DNA of 52,253 bases from Bacillota bacterium. GTDB lineage: Bacteria > Bacillota > Clostridia > Oscillospirales > Ethanoligenentaceae. Under the pieces are notes generated by a model. The model was not told the DNA's origin, did not search any database, and was given only the letters and a program-made list of their open reading frames with translations. The DNA is taken from the NCBI GenBank assembly GCA_023391835.1, contig JAEWAE010000049.1:1-52253 (forward strand). Direction: 5' to 3'. Positions 1 through 7,923 of the stretch are shown here, in pieces (position 1 is the first letter of the stretch; each line of letters begins with the position of its first letter). A program made the translations under genes and the position numbers.

Positions 1-50
1 ATATAATTCTCACTCTTTTTTCAGCCCCCCGTTTGCCATATCGGAGGGGC

Positions 51-1037
51 TCACGATCCCTCTTTTTTGCGCAGCCGGAGCTGCCGGATGTCGCTGCCGA
101 AAAAGTGGAGCAGCATGAAATCCCCGATGAGGCGGGAAAAAATCTTTTCACCGTATTTCGCCAGCAGGCCGTTTTCGGTCAGATTGGTGCTGACGATCAT
201 CGGCTTGCGGCCGAGGGTGCGGGTGTTGATGATATTATAGAGCACGTTTATGGAAAAAGGCGAGGCGTAGTCGGGCAGATCGTCCAGTATCAGCAGGTCG
301 CACTGATAGGCCGTGTCGGTAAAGCGGCGCTCGGCCCGGCCGAAATATTCGTCCTCCATGCGCATGAAAATATTCTGCGCCGTGTCATAAACGACCCCGT
401 GGCCCTGGGCAAGCACGACGTTTGCCATGGCCAGCGCCAAATGGGTCTTGCCCAGCCCGGTGCTGCCCAGCAGCAGCAGGCTGTTGCCGGTGCCGCTGAA
501 ACGGAAGGCGTAATTTTTGCAATAGGCAAAGACACGGCTCATATACTCCCGCACTGTCACCGGCTGATCCTTGAGCGGTGTATCGGGGTAATAGCTCAGG
601 TCGAAGGAGTCAAAGGTGGTCAGCGGCAGCGGGGAGCCGGAATTGGCCGCCTTGCACGCTTCTTCGCGCAGAAGAGTCCGCAGGCAGCCGCATATGCGGT
701 CGCCCACAAAGCCCGTATCGTGGCAGTCGTGGCAGTAATAGTTGACCTCGAGGATTTCCGGCGGGTAGCCTGCCTGCCGCAGCAGCTCCGTGCGTTCGGC
801 CTGCAGGGCCAGACTCTTTTCCTTCAGCCGCGCAAGCAGCCGGCCGGAGTCGGCCGCTCCCAGCACGCCGCGCACCGCCTCCAGCCCCGTGCGGGCAATT
901 TCCCGTTCGATCTCTTCCAGCCGCGGCAGCTTCTGGTAAAGCTCCCGCCGAGTGAGCTTATTCTGCGCTTCGGCTTTCTGCCGACGGTCCTCCAGCCGCG
1001 CCATGGCGGCGGTGAAGACCTCTTTGCTGTATGCCAT
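51..1037 (-). CDS. DnaC/DnaI-type helicase-loader ATPase
   Basis: A 328-residue AAA+ ATPase of the DnaC/DnaI family, which loads the replicative helicase onto DNA. Visible features are a Walker A loop GSTGLGKTH (about 191-199), Walker B LLILDDL (248-254), a sensor-1 like STNL (283-286) and an SRL arginine (about 302). Before the ATPase core there is a Cys cluster C102, C105, C116, C118 that could hold zinc, as in DnaI-like loaders. The ATG at 1037 has a GAGGGGG ribosome site and lies 10 bp after the DnaD-domain gene, so the two form an operon. Length and domain order are normal. The helicase partner is inferred from the family. Confidence 0.9.
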   Translation of the reverse strand: MAYSKEVFTAAMARLEDRRQKAEAQNKLTRRELYQKLPRLEEIEREIARTGLEAVRGVLGAADSGRLLARLKEKSLALQAERTELLRQAGYPPEILEVNYYCHDCHDTGFVGDRICGCLRTLLREEACKAANSGSPLPLTTFDSFDLSYYPDTPLKDQPVTVREYMSRVFAYCKNYAFRFSGTGNSLLLLGSTGLGKTHLALAMANVVLAQGHGVVYDTAQNIFMRMEDEYFGRAERRFTDTAYQCDLLILDDLPDYASPFSINVLYNIINTRTLGRKPMIVSTNLTENGLLAKYGEKIFSRLIGDFMLLHFFGSDIRQLRLRKKEGS

Positions 1038-1047
1038 GGGAACCCCC

Positions 1048-2058
1048 TCACTCCTTGAGCAGCCGCTTCATCGACAGATCGACGTATTCACCCACGTCGA
1101 ACGATACGCCCCGGTGCTCCGTCTGCCCGGCCTTGCCGCCCCGGCGGGCTTCTTCCCGAGCCTGCTGCGCCGTACGGATGCCCTTGTCGTGCCAAGCCGT
1201 CAGGATGGAATTCATATAGGAAAGCGACAGCTTGCCCGTGCGTGCCACACATATCTCATAGGCTTCGGCGATCAGCTCCTCAGGCAGCTCCCAGTCGGCC
1301 CAGCGGTCGATGGCGGTGCGTTCCTTGGGGGTCAGCGCCCGGCTGCCGGCGCCCGTGAGCGTGCGCACCTTGCCCTCGAAGCTGTGACGGGCCTCCAGCT
1401 GCCGGATACGGGCCTCGGCGGCCTCGTGAGTGGTGACGCCGTCCTCCGCCCAGCCAAGCGAAAGCTTCTCAATATAACGGAAATTGGTACGCCCGTTGGT
1501 CACACAGTATTCCACCGCCATGAGGATGACGTCGGCGGGCAGCCCGGCGTCTTCATAAAGATTGATGAGCGCGGAGCACTCCGCGGGCGAGAGCAGCCGG
1601 CCCAGCAGGGAGGGCACGGTCTCGAGCACAAACCGGATGCCCTCGTCCTCCTTGACCTTGCGGGCCACCTCGCCGGCCGAATAGGCCACGGGGGCGCTCA
1701 CGACCCGCCCGGGAGCCGCCCGGGGCGCCTCCGGCTTCGGGGCTGCCGGAGCGGGGGAGGGGGTTCGCCCGGCGGCGTCTTCCTCTTTCGCCGCTTTTGC
1801 CGCAGCCGGAGCCTTCTCCGCATCCTCACAGCGGAAAAGTCCGCGCTCGGCCCAGAAATGCAGCGCCTGCCGCACCTGCTCATCGTGCAGGCCCAGTTCC
1901 CGGGCCATGAGGCCGCTTTCCACCGGGCTGCCGTGCCGATAGACAAAAAGCAGCACCTTCAGCTCCGGCCCGTCCGCCTCTTTTATGTATGAATCCGCCG
2001 CTTCGCAGGGCAGCGCGAAAATACGCTGTGACGGCTGAAAACCGATGGCAAACTCCAA
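1048..2058 (-). CDS. DnaD-domain replication initiation/primosome protein
   Basis: A 336-residue DnaD/DnaB-like protein, predicted to help open the origin and recruit the helicase loader encoded just downstream. The N-terminal winged-helix-like part is followed by an Ala/Pro/Glu-rich linker (roughly residues 90-130), then two copies of the C-terminal DnaD module, marked by YIEKLSLGWAEDG and YMNSILTAWHDKG. I chose the TTG at 2058: it follows a GGGAAGG ribosome site by 8 bases, while the upstream ATG at 2196 would start before the predicted promoter (2147-2152). The residues upstream of 2058 also look like non-coding DNA. Family call is firm, start moderately so. Confidence 0.85.
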   Translation of the reverse strand: MEFAIGFQPSQRIFALPCEAADSYIKEADGPELKVLLFVYRHGSPVESGLMARELGLHDEQVRQALHFWAERGLFRCEDAEKAPAAAKAAKEEDAAGRTPSPAPAAPKPEAPRAAPGRVVSAPVAYSAGEVARKVKEDEGIRFVLETVPSLLGRLLSPAECSALINLYEDAGLPADVILMAVEYCVTNGRTNFRYIEKLSLGWAEDGVTTHEAAEARIRQLEARHSFEGKVRTLTGAGSRALTPKERTAIDRWADWELPEELIAEAYEICVARTGKLSLSYMNSILTAWHDKGIRTAQQAREEARRGGKAGQTEHRGVSFDVGEYVDLSMKRLLKE

Positions 2059-2146
2059 AATGATGCACCTTCCCGCCCGGCGCCCGCCGGGTCCTTCTGA
2101 CTTTTCCGGCCCTCTGGGCTTTGTCTCCGGGCTGGATATCGCTTTT

Positions 2147-2175
2147 ATTATAGCATATCCGTCCCCGGGGATAAA
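2147..2175 (-). promoter_or_regulatory. Extended -10 promoter of the dnaD-dnaC operon
   Basis: On the minus strand TGC-TATAAT (extended -10; hexamer at 2147-2152) lies about 90 bases before the TTG start at 2058. The -35 position (2170-2175, TTTATC) is poor, which fits an extended -10 promoter. It supports the short start for the DnaD-domain gene. Confidence 0.6.
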
Positions 2176-2224
2176 GACCGTCGGGCGGCGGGGCATAAAA
2201 TCCGCGGCGGAGCGGCCGGCCCCG

Positions 2225-2253
2225 TTGTAATTGGGCCCGGTTTATGGTAAAAT
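2225..2253 (+). promoter_or_regulatory. Sigma-A promoter of the Fur-family gene
   Basis: TTGTAA (2225-2230), 17 bases, then TAAAAT (2248-2253) preceded by TGG as an extended -10. It sits about 28 bases before the ATG at 2281. The dnaD promoter lies 70 bases away on the opposite strand, so this is a divergent promoter region. Confidence 0.65.
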
Positions 2254-2280
2254 AAACACAAGAAAGGTCAGGTGGCAGTC

Positions 2281-2769
2281 ATGGCACAGGTGAACCATTC
2301 GGATGCGCAGACGCGGAGCGATACGCGCATCGGCGAGTGCGTACGGCTGCTCAAAAGCAAGGGCATCCGCACCACACGGCAGCGGATGTCGGTGCTCTCG
2401 CTCCTGCTCGCCAGCGACACGCCGCTGACGGCGGAGGATCTGTACGTGCGGGTGCGCGAGAGCTGCCCCAACGTGAGCCTTTCTACGGTCTACCGGGTGC
2501 TCGACGCGCTTTGCGAAAAAAATGTGCTCACGAAATCCGGCCTGATGGAAGGCGGGCGGGCCATGTTTGAGGTCACGCCGCTGACGCACCGGCACAATCT
2601 CATCTGCATCCGGTGCCACCGCATCACCCCCTTGCGGGATTGCCCGCTGGAAGATTACGAGACGGATGTGGAAAAGACGACCGGGTACACGGTTTCCGGC
2701 CACAAGCTTGAAATCTACGGCATCTGCCCGAAATGCAAGGGCAAACGGCCTTCTTCGGATTCGTTATAA
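2281..2769 (+). CDS. Fur/PerR-family metal-dependent transcriptional regulator
   Basis: A 162-residue Fur-superfamily repressor. The winged helix spans roughly residues 15-85 (TTRQRMSVLSLL, then SLSTVYRVLDAL as recognition helix). The C-terminal dimerisation part has the regulatory His motif HRHNLICIRCH (103-113), H141 and two CxxC pairs (C109/C112 and C149/C152) that normally bind structural zinc. Whether it senses iron, manganese, zinc or peroxide cannot be read from sequence; the nearby manganese-type riboswitch and cation ATPase make a metal role plausible. The ATG at 2281 follows AGGTGG by 5 bases; an in-frame GTG at 2272 is an alternative start. Confidence 0.88.
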   Translation: MAQVNHSDAQTRSDTRIGECVRLLKSKGIRTTRQRMSVLSLLLASDTPLTAEDLYVRVRESCPNVSLSTVYRVLDALCEKNVLTKSGLMEGGRAMFEVTPLTHRHNLICIRCHRITPLRDCPLEDYETDVEKTTGYTVSGHKLEIYGICPKCKGKRPSSDSL

Positions 2770-2857
2770 AATAGGAGTGAAGAGCCGCCCGACCGGCGGC
2801 GGTCATCGGCGGTGCGGCCGGTTATTTGCGGCGCCGCTTCGACATGGGAGGAATTCG

Positions 2858-3052
2858 ATGGAAAAGCGATTGTACCGTTCTGCCAGAGATCGCCGGATCG
2901 CCGGTGTCTGCGGCGGGCTGGGCGAGTATTTTCATGTGGACCCGACGTTTATCCGTCTGCTGTGGGTGGTGTTCGCCTGCATGGGCGGCAGCGGCCTGCT
3001 GGCATATCTCATCTGTATCCTGGTGATACCGGTGGCGCCGGACGAGCCGTAA
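2858..3052 (+). CDS. PspC-domain small membrane protein
   Basis: A 64-residue protein that is almost entirely one PspC domain: RLYRSARDRRIAGVCGGLG, then YFHVDPTFIRLLWVVF, then one hydrophobic segment (about 34-58). PspC proteins sit in the cytoplasmic membrane and in some bacteria take part in envelope-stress signalling; stand-alone short versions are common in Firmicutes and their role is not settled. The ATG at 2858 follows GGGAGG by 6 bases, which is why I do not use the longer upstream frame. The ribosome site makes this a confident short gene. Confidence 0.85.
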   Translation: MEKRLYRSARDRRIAGVCGGLGEYFHVDPTFIRLLWVVFACMGGSGLLAYLICILVIPVAPDEP

Positions 3053-3089
3053 GCTGAAACACTGTGCGTCCCGACGGGGCGGGTCATGT

Positions 3090-3118
3090 GCGGCGCCCGG
3101 TTTTCGCCCGGGCGCCGC
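3090..3118 (+). other. Strong GC hairpin before coaX
   Basis: An 11-bp GC-rich stem (GCGGCGCCCGG pairing with CCGGGCGCCGC) around a short T-rich loop. There is no T-run after it, so it may be a weak terminator for pspC or an mRNA structure. Confidence 0.35.
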
Positions 3119-3160
3119 TGCGTGGTTTATCAAGGAAATGGGAAAGGGCGGAATCCCCGG

Positions 3161-3937
3161 ATGATTCTGACAATCGACGTGGGCAACACCAATATCGTGC
3201 TGGGTACCTGGACGGACGGCAAACTGAATTTTGTCTCCCGGGTGGAAACCGATCGGGAAAAGACCGGCGACAGCTATACGGTGGCCCTTAAAAGCATACT
3301 TGAGCTATACGATGTGTCGCCGCGTACCATACAGGGGGCCATCATCTCATCGGTGGTGCCCCAGATTACCGGCCCGATGGCCGGCGCGGTGGAACGTCTG
3401 ACCGGCCGCCGGCCGCTTTTTGTGGGGCCGGGGGTCAAGACGGGGCTCAATATCCGCATCGACAACCCGGCCCAGTTGGGCAGCGACATCGTGGCCGACG
3501 CTGTGGCCGTACTCAACAAATATGACATGCCGGTCGTTTTCATCGACATGGGCACGGCCACCAAAATCTGCGCCGTCGACAAGGCGGGGAATTTTCTGGG
3601 CTGCGCCATCATGCCGGGCGTTTTCATCGGCATGGATGCCCTGACGTACCGCACCGCCTCGCTGCCCCAGATCGCTCTGGATGCGCCGCGCAGCGTCATC
3701 GGCGCCAACACCGTCGACAGCATGCAGTCGGGCGTCGTCTATGGTACGGCCAGCATGATCGACGGCATGATCGGCCGCTTTGAGGAACAGCTGGGCGAGC
3801 CGGCCACGGTGGTTGCCACCGGCGGCGTGTCGGGCGACATCGTGCCCCACTGCCGCCGCCGCATCATTCATGATCCCGACCTGCTGCTCGAGGGTCTTTA
3901 CCGCATCTATTGCCGCAATCAGCCGTCGCGTCTCTGA
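3161..3937 (+). CDS. coaX: Type III pantothenate kinase
   Basis: A 258-residue CoaX-type kinase that phosphorylates pantothenate in the first step of coenzyme A synthesis. It opens with the ASKHA phosphate-1 motif DVGNTNIVLG (about 6-15), has GPGVKTGL near 90 and IDMGTATK (the second catalytic Asp region) near 128-135, and ends with the usual YRIYCRNQ tail. The length is normal for CoaX. The ATG at 3161 gives the canonical MILTIDVGNTN start; the longer upstream frame runs through non-coding DNA. A probable pantothenate transporter component lies downstream, so the two link vitamin B5 uptake and activation. Confidence 0.93.
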   Translation: MILTIDVGNTNIVLGTWTDGKLNFVSRVETDREKTGDSYTVALKSILELYDVSPRTIQGAIISSVVPQITGPMAGAVERLTGRRPLFVGPGVKTGLNIRIDNPAQLGSDIVADAVAVLNKYDMPVVFIDMGTATKICAVDKAGNFLGCAIMPGVFIGMDALTYRTASLPQIALDAPRSVIGANTVDSMQSGVVYGTASMIDGMIGRFEEQLGEPATVVATGGVSGDIVPHCRRRIIHDPDLLLEGLYRIYCRNQPSRL

Positions 3938-4260
3938 CGCCGGCCCCTCTGAGAGCATTTCCGGGGCGGCTCCGCGAAATGCGCCGGTCATTGCCGCTGA
4001 AGCGGCAGCGGGTCCAGATACGCAAACAGACGGCTATCTTCATTTTCATTCGTTGCGGCGAAGCCTGCGGTATGGCGTTCGCTGCATAACCCGGCTCCGG
4101 GCGGCAGACACTAAAGTCGCCGCATCGGCCGCCGGCCGCTTTGCCTGACGGCGCGGGCCGCTTCGGCCCGGTGCTTCAGAGATAATCCGTGCGGGCCCGC
4201 GCCCGCGATTGCCGCGCTCCGGCGCGGCCGATGCGCTGCATCCCTAATGGGAGCAGCAGC
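3938..4260 (+). other. Intergenic region, no gene seen
   Basis: About 320 bases between coaX and the ECF S-component gene. I found no convincing ORF or known riboswitch. It contains a GC hairpin (GGGCCG-CTT-CGGCCC near 4155-4171) without a T-run. A leader element is possible given the downstream vitamin transporter, but I cannot name one. Confidence 0.3.
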
Positions 4261-4275
4261 AGGGAGGTCTTTTGT

Positions 4276-4905
4276 ATGAACCGCACGCCCGCGTCCCGCA
4301 GGGAACGCACGACCCGGCTGGTGCTGGATGCCATGCTGGTCGCTATTTTGCTGGTTTTGCAGCTCACCCCGCTGGGGTATATCCCCATTCCCGGCTTCAA
4401 CCCCACAACCATGCATATCCCGGTTATAGTGGGTGCCATTCTGCTGGGACCGGCCGACGGGGCCTTTCTGGGGCTGGTATTCGGCATCACCAGCATCATC
4501 CAGGCGACCATCCAGGTGCCGCTGACTGGTTTTCTATTCAGCCCCTTCGTGCCCTTCGGCAGCTGGAAAAGTGCCGTCATCGCCATTGTGCCCCGGGTGC
4601 TGTTGGGGCTGGTGGCCGCGTGGGCCTACCGGGCGCTTTCCCGCGTGGATAAATCCGGTGTCGCGGCAACGGCTGTGGCGGCTGCCGCCGGCTCCTTAAC
4701 CAACACTGTGCTGGTGCTTGGCGGCGTGTTTGTGCTCATGCGCGGGGCGTATATCCATCAGCTCAAGGTGCCCGCCGATGCGGTGGCGAAGGTGCTGGGC
4801 GGCGTGGTGCTCACCAGCGGCCTGGCCGAGGCGGCTATTGCCGCGATCATCTGCACCGCGGTGGTGCAGGCGCTGCTGGCCGCACGCAAAAGGCGTAGAC
4901 ATTGA
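4276..4905 (+). CDS. ECF transporter S component, probably pantothenate-specific
   Basis: A 209-residue membrane protein with about six hydrophobic segments and the ECF S-component layout: a basic N-terminus, TTRLVLDAMLVAILLVLQ, then GYIPIPGFNPTTMHIPVIVG, which resembles folate/pantothenate S components. Such proteins bind a vitamin and work with a shared energising module (EcfA, EcfA', EcfT) encoded elsewhere. Pantothenate is inferred only from position next to coaX. The ATG at 4276 has an AGGGAGG ribosome site 8 bases upstream. The C-terminus ends in a basic RKRRRH. Confidence 0.78.
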   Translation: MNRTPASRRERTTRLVLDAMLVAILLVLQLTPLGYIPIPGFNPTTMHIPVIVGAILLGPADGAFLGLVFGITSIIQATIQVPLTGFLFSPFVPFGSWKSAVIAIVPRVLLGLVAAWAYRALSRVDKSGVAATAVAAAAGSLTNTVLVLGGVFVLMRGAYIHQLKVPADAVAKVLGGVVLTSGLAEAAIAAIICTAVVQALLAARKRRRH

Positions 4906-4924
4906 GCCGGAAATGTGATACAAT
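4896..4924 (+). promoter_or_regulatory. Sigma-A promoter of the manganese riboswitch
   Basis: TAGACA (4896-4901), 17 bases, TACAAT (4919-4924). The predicted start near 4931 lies just before the conserved riboswitch sequence. The -35 overlaps the end of the S-component gene. Confidence 0.65.
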
Positions 4925-4935
4925 AGGCGCATACT

Positions 4936-5034
4936 TATTGGGTGGTTCCGTTAAAAGGGAGTAGCTGTTGCCGCAAAGTCAACAGAACCGGCGAAAGCCT
5001 GGCTTTGCGGGCCTTTTATGAGGCAGTCGAGACT
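4936..5034 (+). ncRNA. yybP-ykoY family Mn2+-sensing riboswitch aptamer
   Basis: The leader carries the hallmark AAAGGGAGTAGC block at about 4955-4966, a variable middle stem, the AAAGTCAACA stretch, and a closing GTCGAGACT near 5026-5034. These are the conserved parts of yybP-ykoY RNAs, which bind Mn2+ and are known to control Mn export genes including P-type ATPases. The 3' end runs directly into a strong terminator hairpin (5030-5078) and then the ATPase gene, so the arrangement is a transcriptional ON switch: Mn2+ binding should block the terminator. Recognition is by motif, not covariance model. Confidence 0.85.
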
Positions 5035-5078
5035 TTTAACATAATTTCATTGCGAAATTATGTTAAAAGTCTTTTTTT
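5030..5078 (+). terminator. Intrinsic terminator of the Mn riboswitch expression platform
   Basis: A perfect 18-bp stem (5030-5047 with 5055-5072), a 7-base loop and a run of seven T. The first arm overlaps the 3' strand of the aptamer, as expected for a mutually exclusive riboswitch fold. Confidence 0.92.
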
Positions 5079-5145
5079 ATGGCCGGCTCCCCGCTGCACG
5101 TCCGCCTTTCGACCCACAGCCGCCGGAAGAAAAGGAGATCGACAG

Positions 5146-7758
5146 ATGAAAACTTACGAAAACATGACGGCCCCCGCCGCCGCCGCCGACTTGGGAGCCG
5201 ACCCGGCCTCCGGGCTTTCCGCCGCGGAAGTCAGCCGCCGGCGGGAACAGTACGGCCCCAACGCCCTGGCTGCGAAAAAAGGCGTCAGCCCGGTCGTGCG
5301 CTTCCTGCAGCAATTCAACGACCCGCTCATTTACATCCTCTTCGCTGCGGCGGTGGTGTCCATCCTGCTGCACGAGGTGACCGACAGCATCATCATTCTG
5401 GTGGTCGTGCTTCTCAACGCCGTCATCGGCTACATTCAGGAGGCCCGGGCCGAGAAGGCCATCGAGGCCCTCAAAAAGATGACCATCCCCCGGGCGCTGG
5501 TGCGCCGGGACGGTGAAGTGAAGGAAATCGAGACCTCCGCCATCGTGCCGGGCGACATCGTCGTGCTGGAGGCCGGGCGTCAGGTGCCCGCCGATCTGCG
5601 GCTGACCGATTCTTCCAACCTCAAAGTGGAAGAATCGGCCCTCACCGGCGAATCCCAGCCGGTGGATAAAGACTGCACGTTCGTCACACAGGGCAAGGTG
5701 CCGCTGGGCGATCGGGTCAACATGGCGTATATGTCCACCATCGTGACTTACGGCCGTGGCGAGGGCGTGGTGACCGCCACCGGCATGCAGACCGAAATCG
5801 GCCGCATCGCCAAGATCCTCGAGCAGTCGGATACCGAGAGCACCCCGCTGCAAAAGCGGCTGGCCGATCTGGGCCGGGTGCTCGGCATCCTGACCATCGT
5901 CATCTGCGTGCTGCTGTTTGTGGTGGCGCTGATCCAGCGCCGGCCGCTTTTCGATATGCTGCTGACCGCCATTTCCCTGAGCGTGGCCGCCATCCCGGAG
6001 GGCCTGCCCGCCGTAGTGACCATCGTGCTGGCGGCTGGCGTGTCGCGCATGGCGAAAAACCGTTCCATCGTCCGGCGCCTGCCTGCGGTGGAAACTCTCG
6101 GCGCCGTCAATATCATCTGCACCGATAAGACCGGCACCCTGACGCAAAACCGCATGACCGTCACCGAGTGCCGTGTCGGCGCGGAGCTGACCGAGCCGGG
6201 CCGGGCGCCGGAAGAGCTGGCCGCCCGCTTTTTCGAGGGCTTCGCACTCTGCAACGACGCTTCCGTCGAGGGCGAAAAGAAGGTGGGCGACCCCACCGAA
6301 ACGGCCCTGCTCGACATATGCGCGGCGAATGGTTTCCACCGTCCGGAGCTGGAAAGGAGCCACCCCCGGGTGGATGAGCTGCCGTTTGATTCCAAGCGCA
6401 AGATGATGACGACGGTGCATACGTATGGCGCGGGCCGGGTCTCTTACACCAAGGGAGCCCTCGACAGCATACTCCGGCACATGACCGCTGTGGCCGGGCC
6501 CGACGGCGTGCGCCCGGCGACGGAAGAGGACGCGCGCCGCATCACTGCCTGCGCCTCCGACATGGCCCGGCAGGCCCTGCGGGTGCTGGCGCTGGCCTAC
6601 CGCCCCGAGGCGGACGGCGCACGGGAAGAAGGATTGGTCTTTCTGGGCCTTGCGGGCATGATCGACCCGCCGCGGCCGGAGGCGAAACAGGCGGTGGATG
6701 ACTGCCGCCGCGCGGGCATCACCACCGTGATGATCACCGGCGACCACCGCGACACCGCCCTTGCCATTGCGAAAGACCTTGGCATTGCGTCGGATGAAGC
6801 CGAAGCCGCTTCCGGCAGCGATGTGGACGCCATGAGCGAGGAAGAGCTGCGGCAGGCTGTCAAACGGCTGCGCGTCTTTGCCCGCGTGTCGCCTGAAAAC
6901 AAAGTCGACATCGTCAAGGCCTTCCGCGCGGACGGGAACATCGTTTCCATGACCGGCGACGGCGTCAACGATGCCCCCTCCCTCAAGGCGGCGGATATCG
7001 GCGTGGCCATGGGCCGCACCGGCACCGACGTGGCCAAGGGCGCGGCGGATATGATATTGACCGACGATAACTTCGCCACCATCCGCCTCGCGGTGGAAAG
7101 CGGCCGTAATATCTATAACAATATCCGCAAATCGGTGATTTACCTGCTGTCGTCCAACTTTGGTGAAATCATCGCCATGTTCCTGGCGGTGCTGCTCGAC
7201 TGGCCGGTGCCGCTGACGGCCGTGATGATCCTGTGGATCAACCTCGTCACCGACTCGCTGCCCGCCCTGGCGCTGGGCGTCGACCCCGGCAATCCCGCCG
7301 TGATGAAAGAGAAGCCGCGCGACCCGTCGGCCAGCCTTTTTGCAAACGGCGGCGTATTCAACATGCTCCTTTACGGCGCGGTCATCGGCGCCGTGACGCT
7401 TGTCGGCTTCGAATCCGGCCTGCGGCAGGGCGGCCTGGTGGAAGGCCGCACCATGGCCATGGCGGTGCTGGGCAGCGCGGAGCTTTTCCACGCCGTGGGC
7501 ATGCGGGATGTGAACCGTTCCATTTTCCGTATGAACCATCTGGAAAACCGCTCCATGCTCGGGGCGCTGGCCTTCGGCTTCCTGCTCCAGGTGGGGATCG
7601 TGGAGCTGCCTGCGGCGAACCGTGTGTTTCAGACCTTTCATATGGATCTGGCCCAGTGGGCCTATGCGCTGCTGCTGGCGCTGGCGCCGCTGCTGGTGCA
7701 CGAGCTGCGCCTGTTGGTGCTTGCGCTGTTGCGCCGTGCGCGGCGTTCGGCTCGGTAA
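5146..7758 (+). CDS. Type-II P-type cation ATPase, probable Mn2+/Ca2+ exporter
   Basis: An 870-residue P-type ATPase of the Ca2+ (IIA) group. It has the dephosphorylation motif TGES (167-170), PEGLPA in M4, the phosphorylated Asp in DKTGTLT (D327), the hinge TGDGVNDAP, and M5/M6 ion-site residues in SSNFGEI and NLVTDSLPA, matching site II of Ca2+ pumps. It should export a divalent cation across the cytoplasmic membrane. The yybP-ykoY leader argues that Mn2+ is the signal and probably a main substrate. The ATG at 5146 follows AAAGGAG by 8 bases; the longer upstream frame would read through the riboswitch. All catalytic motifs are intact. Confidence 0.92.
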   Translation: MKTYENMTAPAAAADLGADPASGLSAAEVSRRREQYGPNALAAKKGVSPVVRFLQQFNDPLIYILFAAAVVSILLHEVTDSIIILVVVLLNAVIGYIQEARAEKAIEALKKMTIPRALVRRDGEVKEIETSAIVPGDIVVLEAGRQVPADLRLTDSSNLKVEESALTGESQPVDKDCTFVTQGKVPLGDRVNMAYMSTIVTYGRGEGVVTATGMQTEIGRIAKILEQSDTESTPLQKRLADLGRVLGILTIVICVLLFVVALIQRRPLFDMLLTAISLSVAAIPEGLPAVVTIVLAAGVSRMAKNRSIVRRLPAVETLGAVNIICTDKTGTLTQNRMTVTECRVGAELTEPGRAPEELAARFFEGFALCNDASVEGEKKVGDPTETALLDICAANGFHRPELERSHPRVDELPFDSKRKMMTTVHTYGAGRVSYTKGALDSILRHMTAVAGPDGVRPATEEDARRITACASDMARQALRVLALAYRPEADGAREEGLVFLGLAGMIDPPRPEAKQAVDDCRRAGITTVMITGDHRDTALAIAKDLGIASDEAEAASGSDVDAMSEEELRQAVKRLRVFARVSPENKVDIVKAFRADGNIVSMTGDGVNDAPSLKAADIGVAMGRTGTDVAKGAADMILTDDNFATIRLAVESGRNIYNNIRKSVIYLLSSNFGEIIAMFLAVLLDWPVPLTAVMILWINLVTDSLPALALGVDPGNPAVMKEKPRDPSASLFANGGVFNMLLYGAVIGAVTLVGFESGLRQGGLVEGRTMAMAVLGSAELFHAVGMRDVNRSIFRMNHLENRSMLGALAFGFLLQVGIVELPAANRVFQTFHMDLAQWAYALLLALAPLLVHELRLLVLALLRRARRSAR

Positions 7759-7778
7759 ATTTGTACAGTCGTACAAAT
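7759..7778 (+). promoter_or_regulatory. Perfect 8-bp inverted repeat, possible operator
   Basis: ATTTGTAC-AGTC-GTACAAAT begins right after the ATPase stop codon and ends 15 bases before the -35 of the next promoter. There is no T-run, so it is not a terminator. Symmetry and position suggest a repressor or activator site; the regulator is unknown. Confidence 0.45.
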
Positions 7779-7793
7779 CCAACCCCGCCCGTC

Positions 7794-7821
7794 TTGACTA
7801 TCCCCCGGGATATGTTACAAT
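7794..7821 (+). promoter_or_regulatory. Sigma-A promoter of the glycosyltransferase-plsY unit
   Basis: TTGACT (7794-7799), 16 bases, TACAAT (7816-7821) with TGT as extended -10. It gives a leader of about 95 bases before the ATG at 7924. Confidence 0.65.
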
Positions 7822-7923
7822 GGAATCAGAGACAGGATATGGAATCTGAGACGGGATAAAGAGAAACGTCTGATTCAGACGGAATGAGTCGGCCCGATGG
7901 GTCGGATGGGGAATGACGAGCGG

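Noticed and set aside
5077..7782. 901-codon open frame on the minus strand opposite the P-type ATPase
   Set aside because: His/Arg/Gly-rich shadow of a GC-rich gene; no family motif, and the plus strand encodes a full P-type ATPase.
7897..7923. Upstream ATGs as start of the glycosyltransferase
   Set aside because: They add residues before the canonical KILLLTT start and have no better ribosome site; kept only as alternatives.
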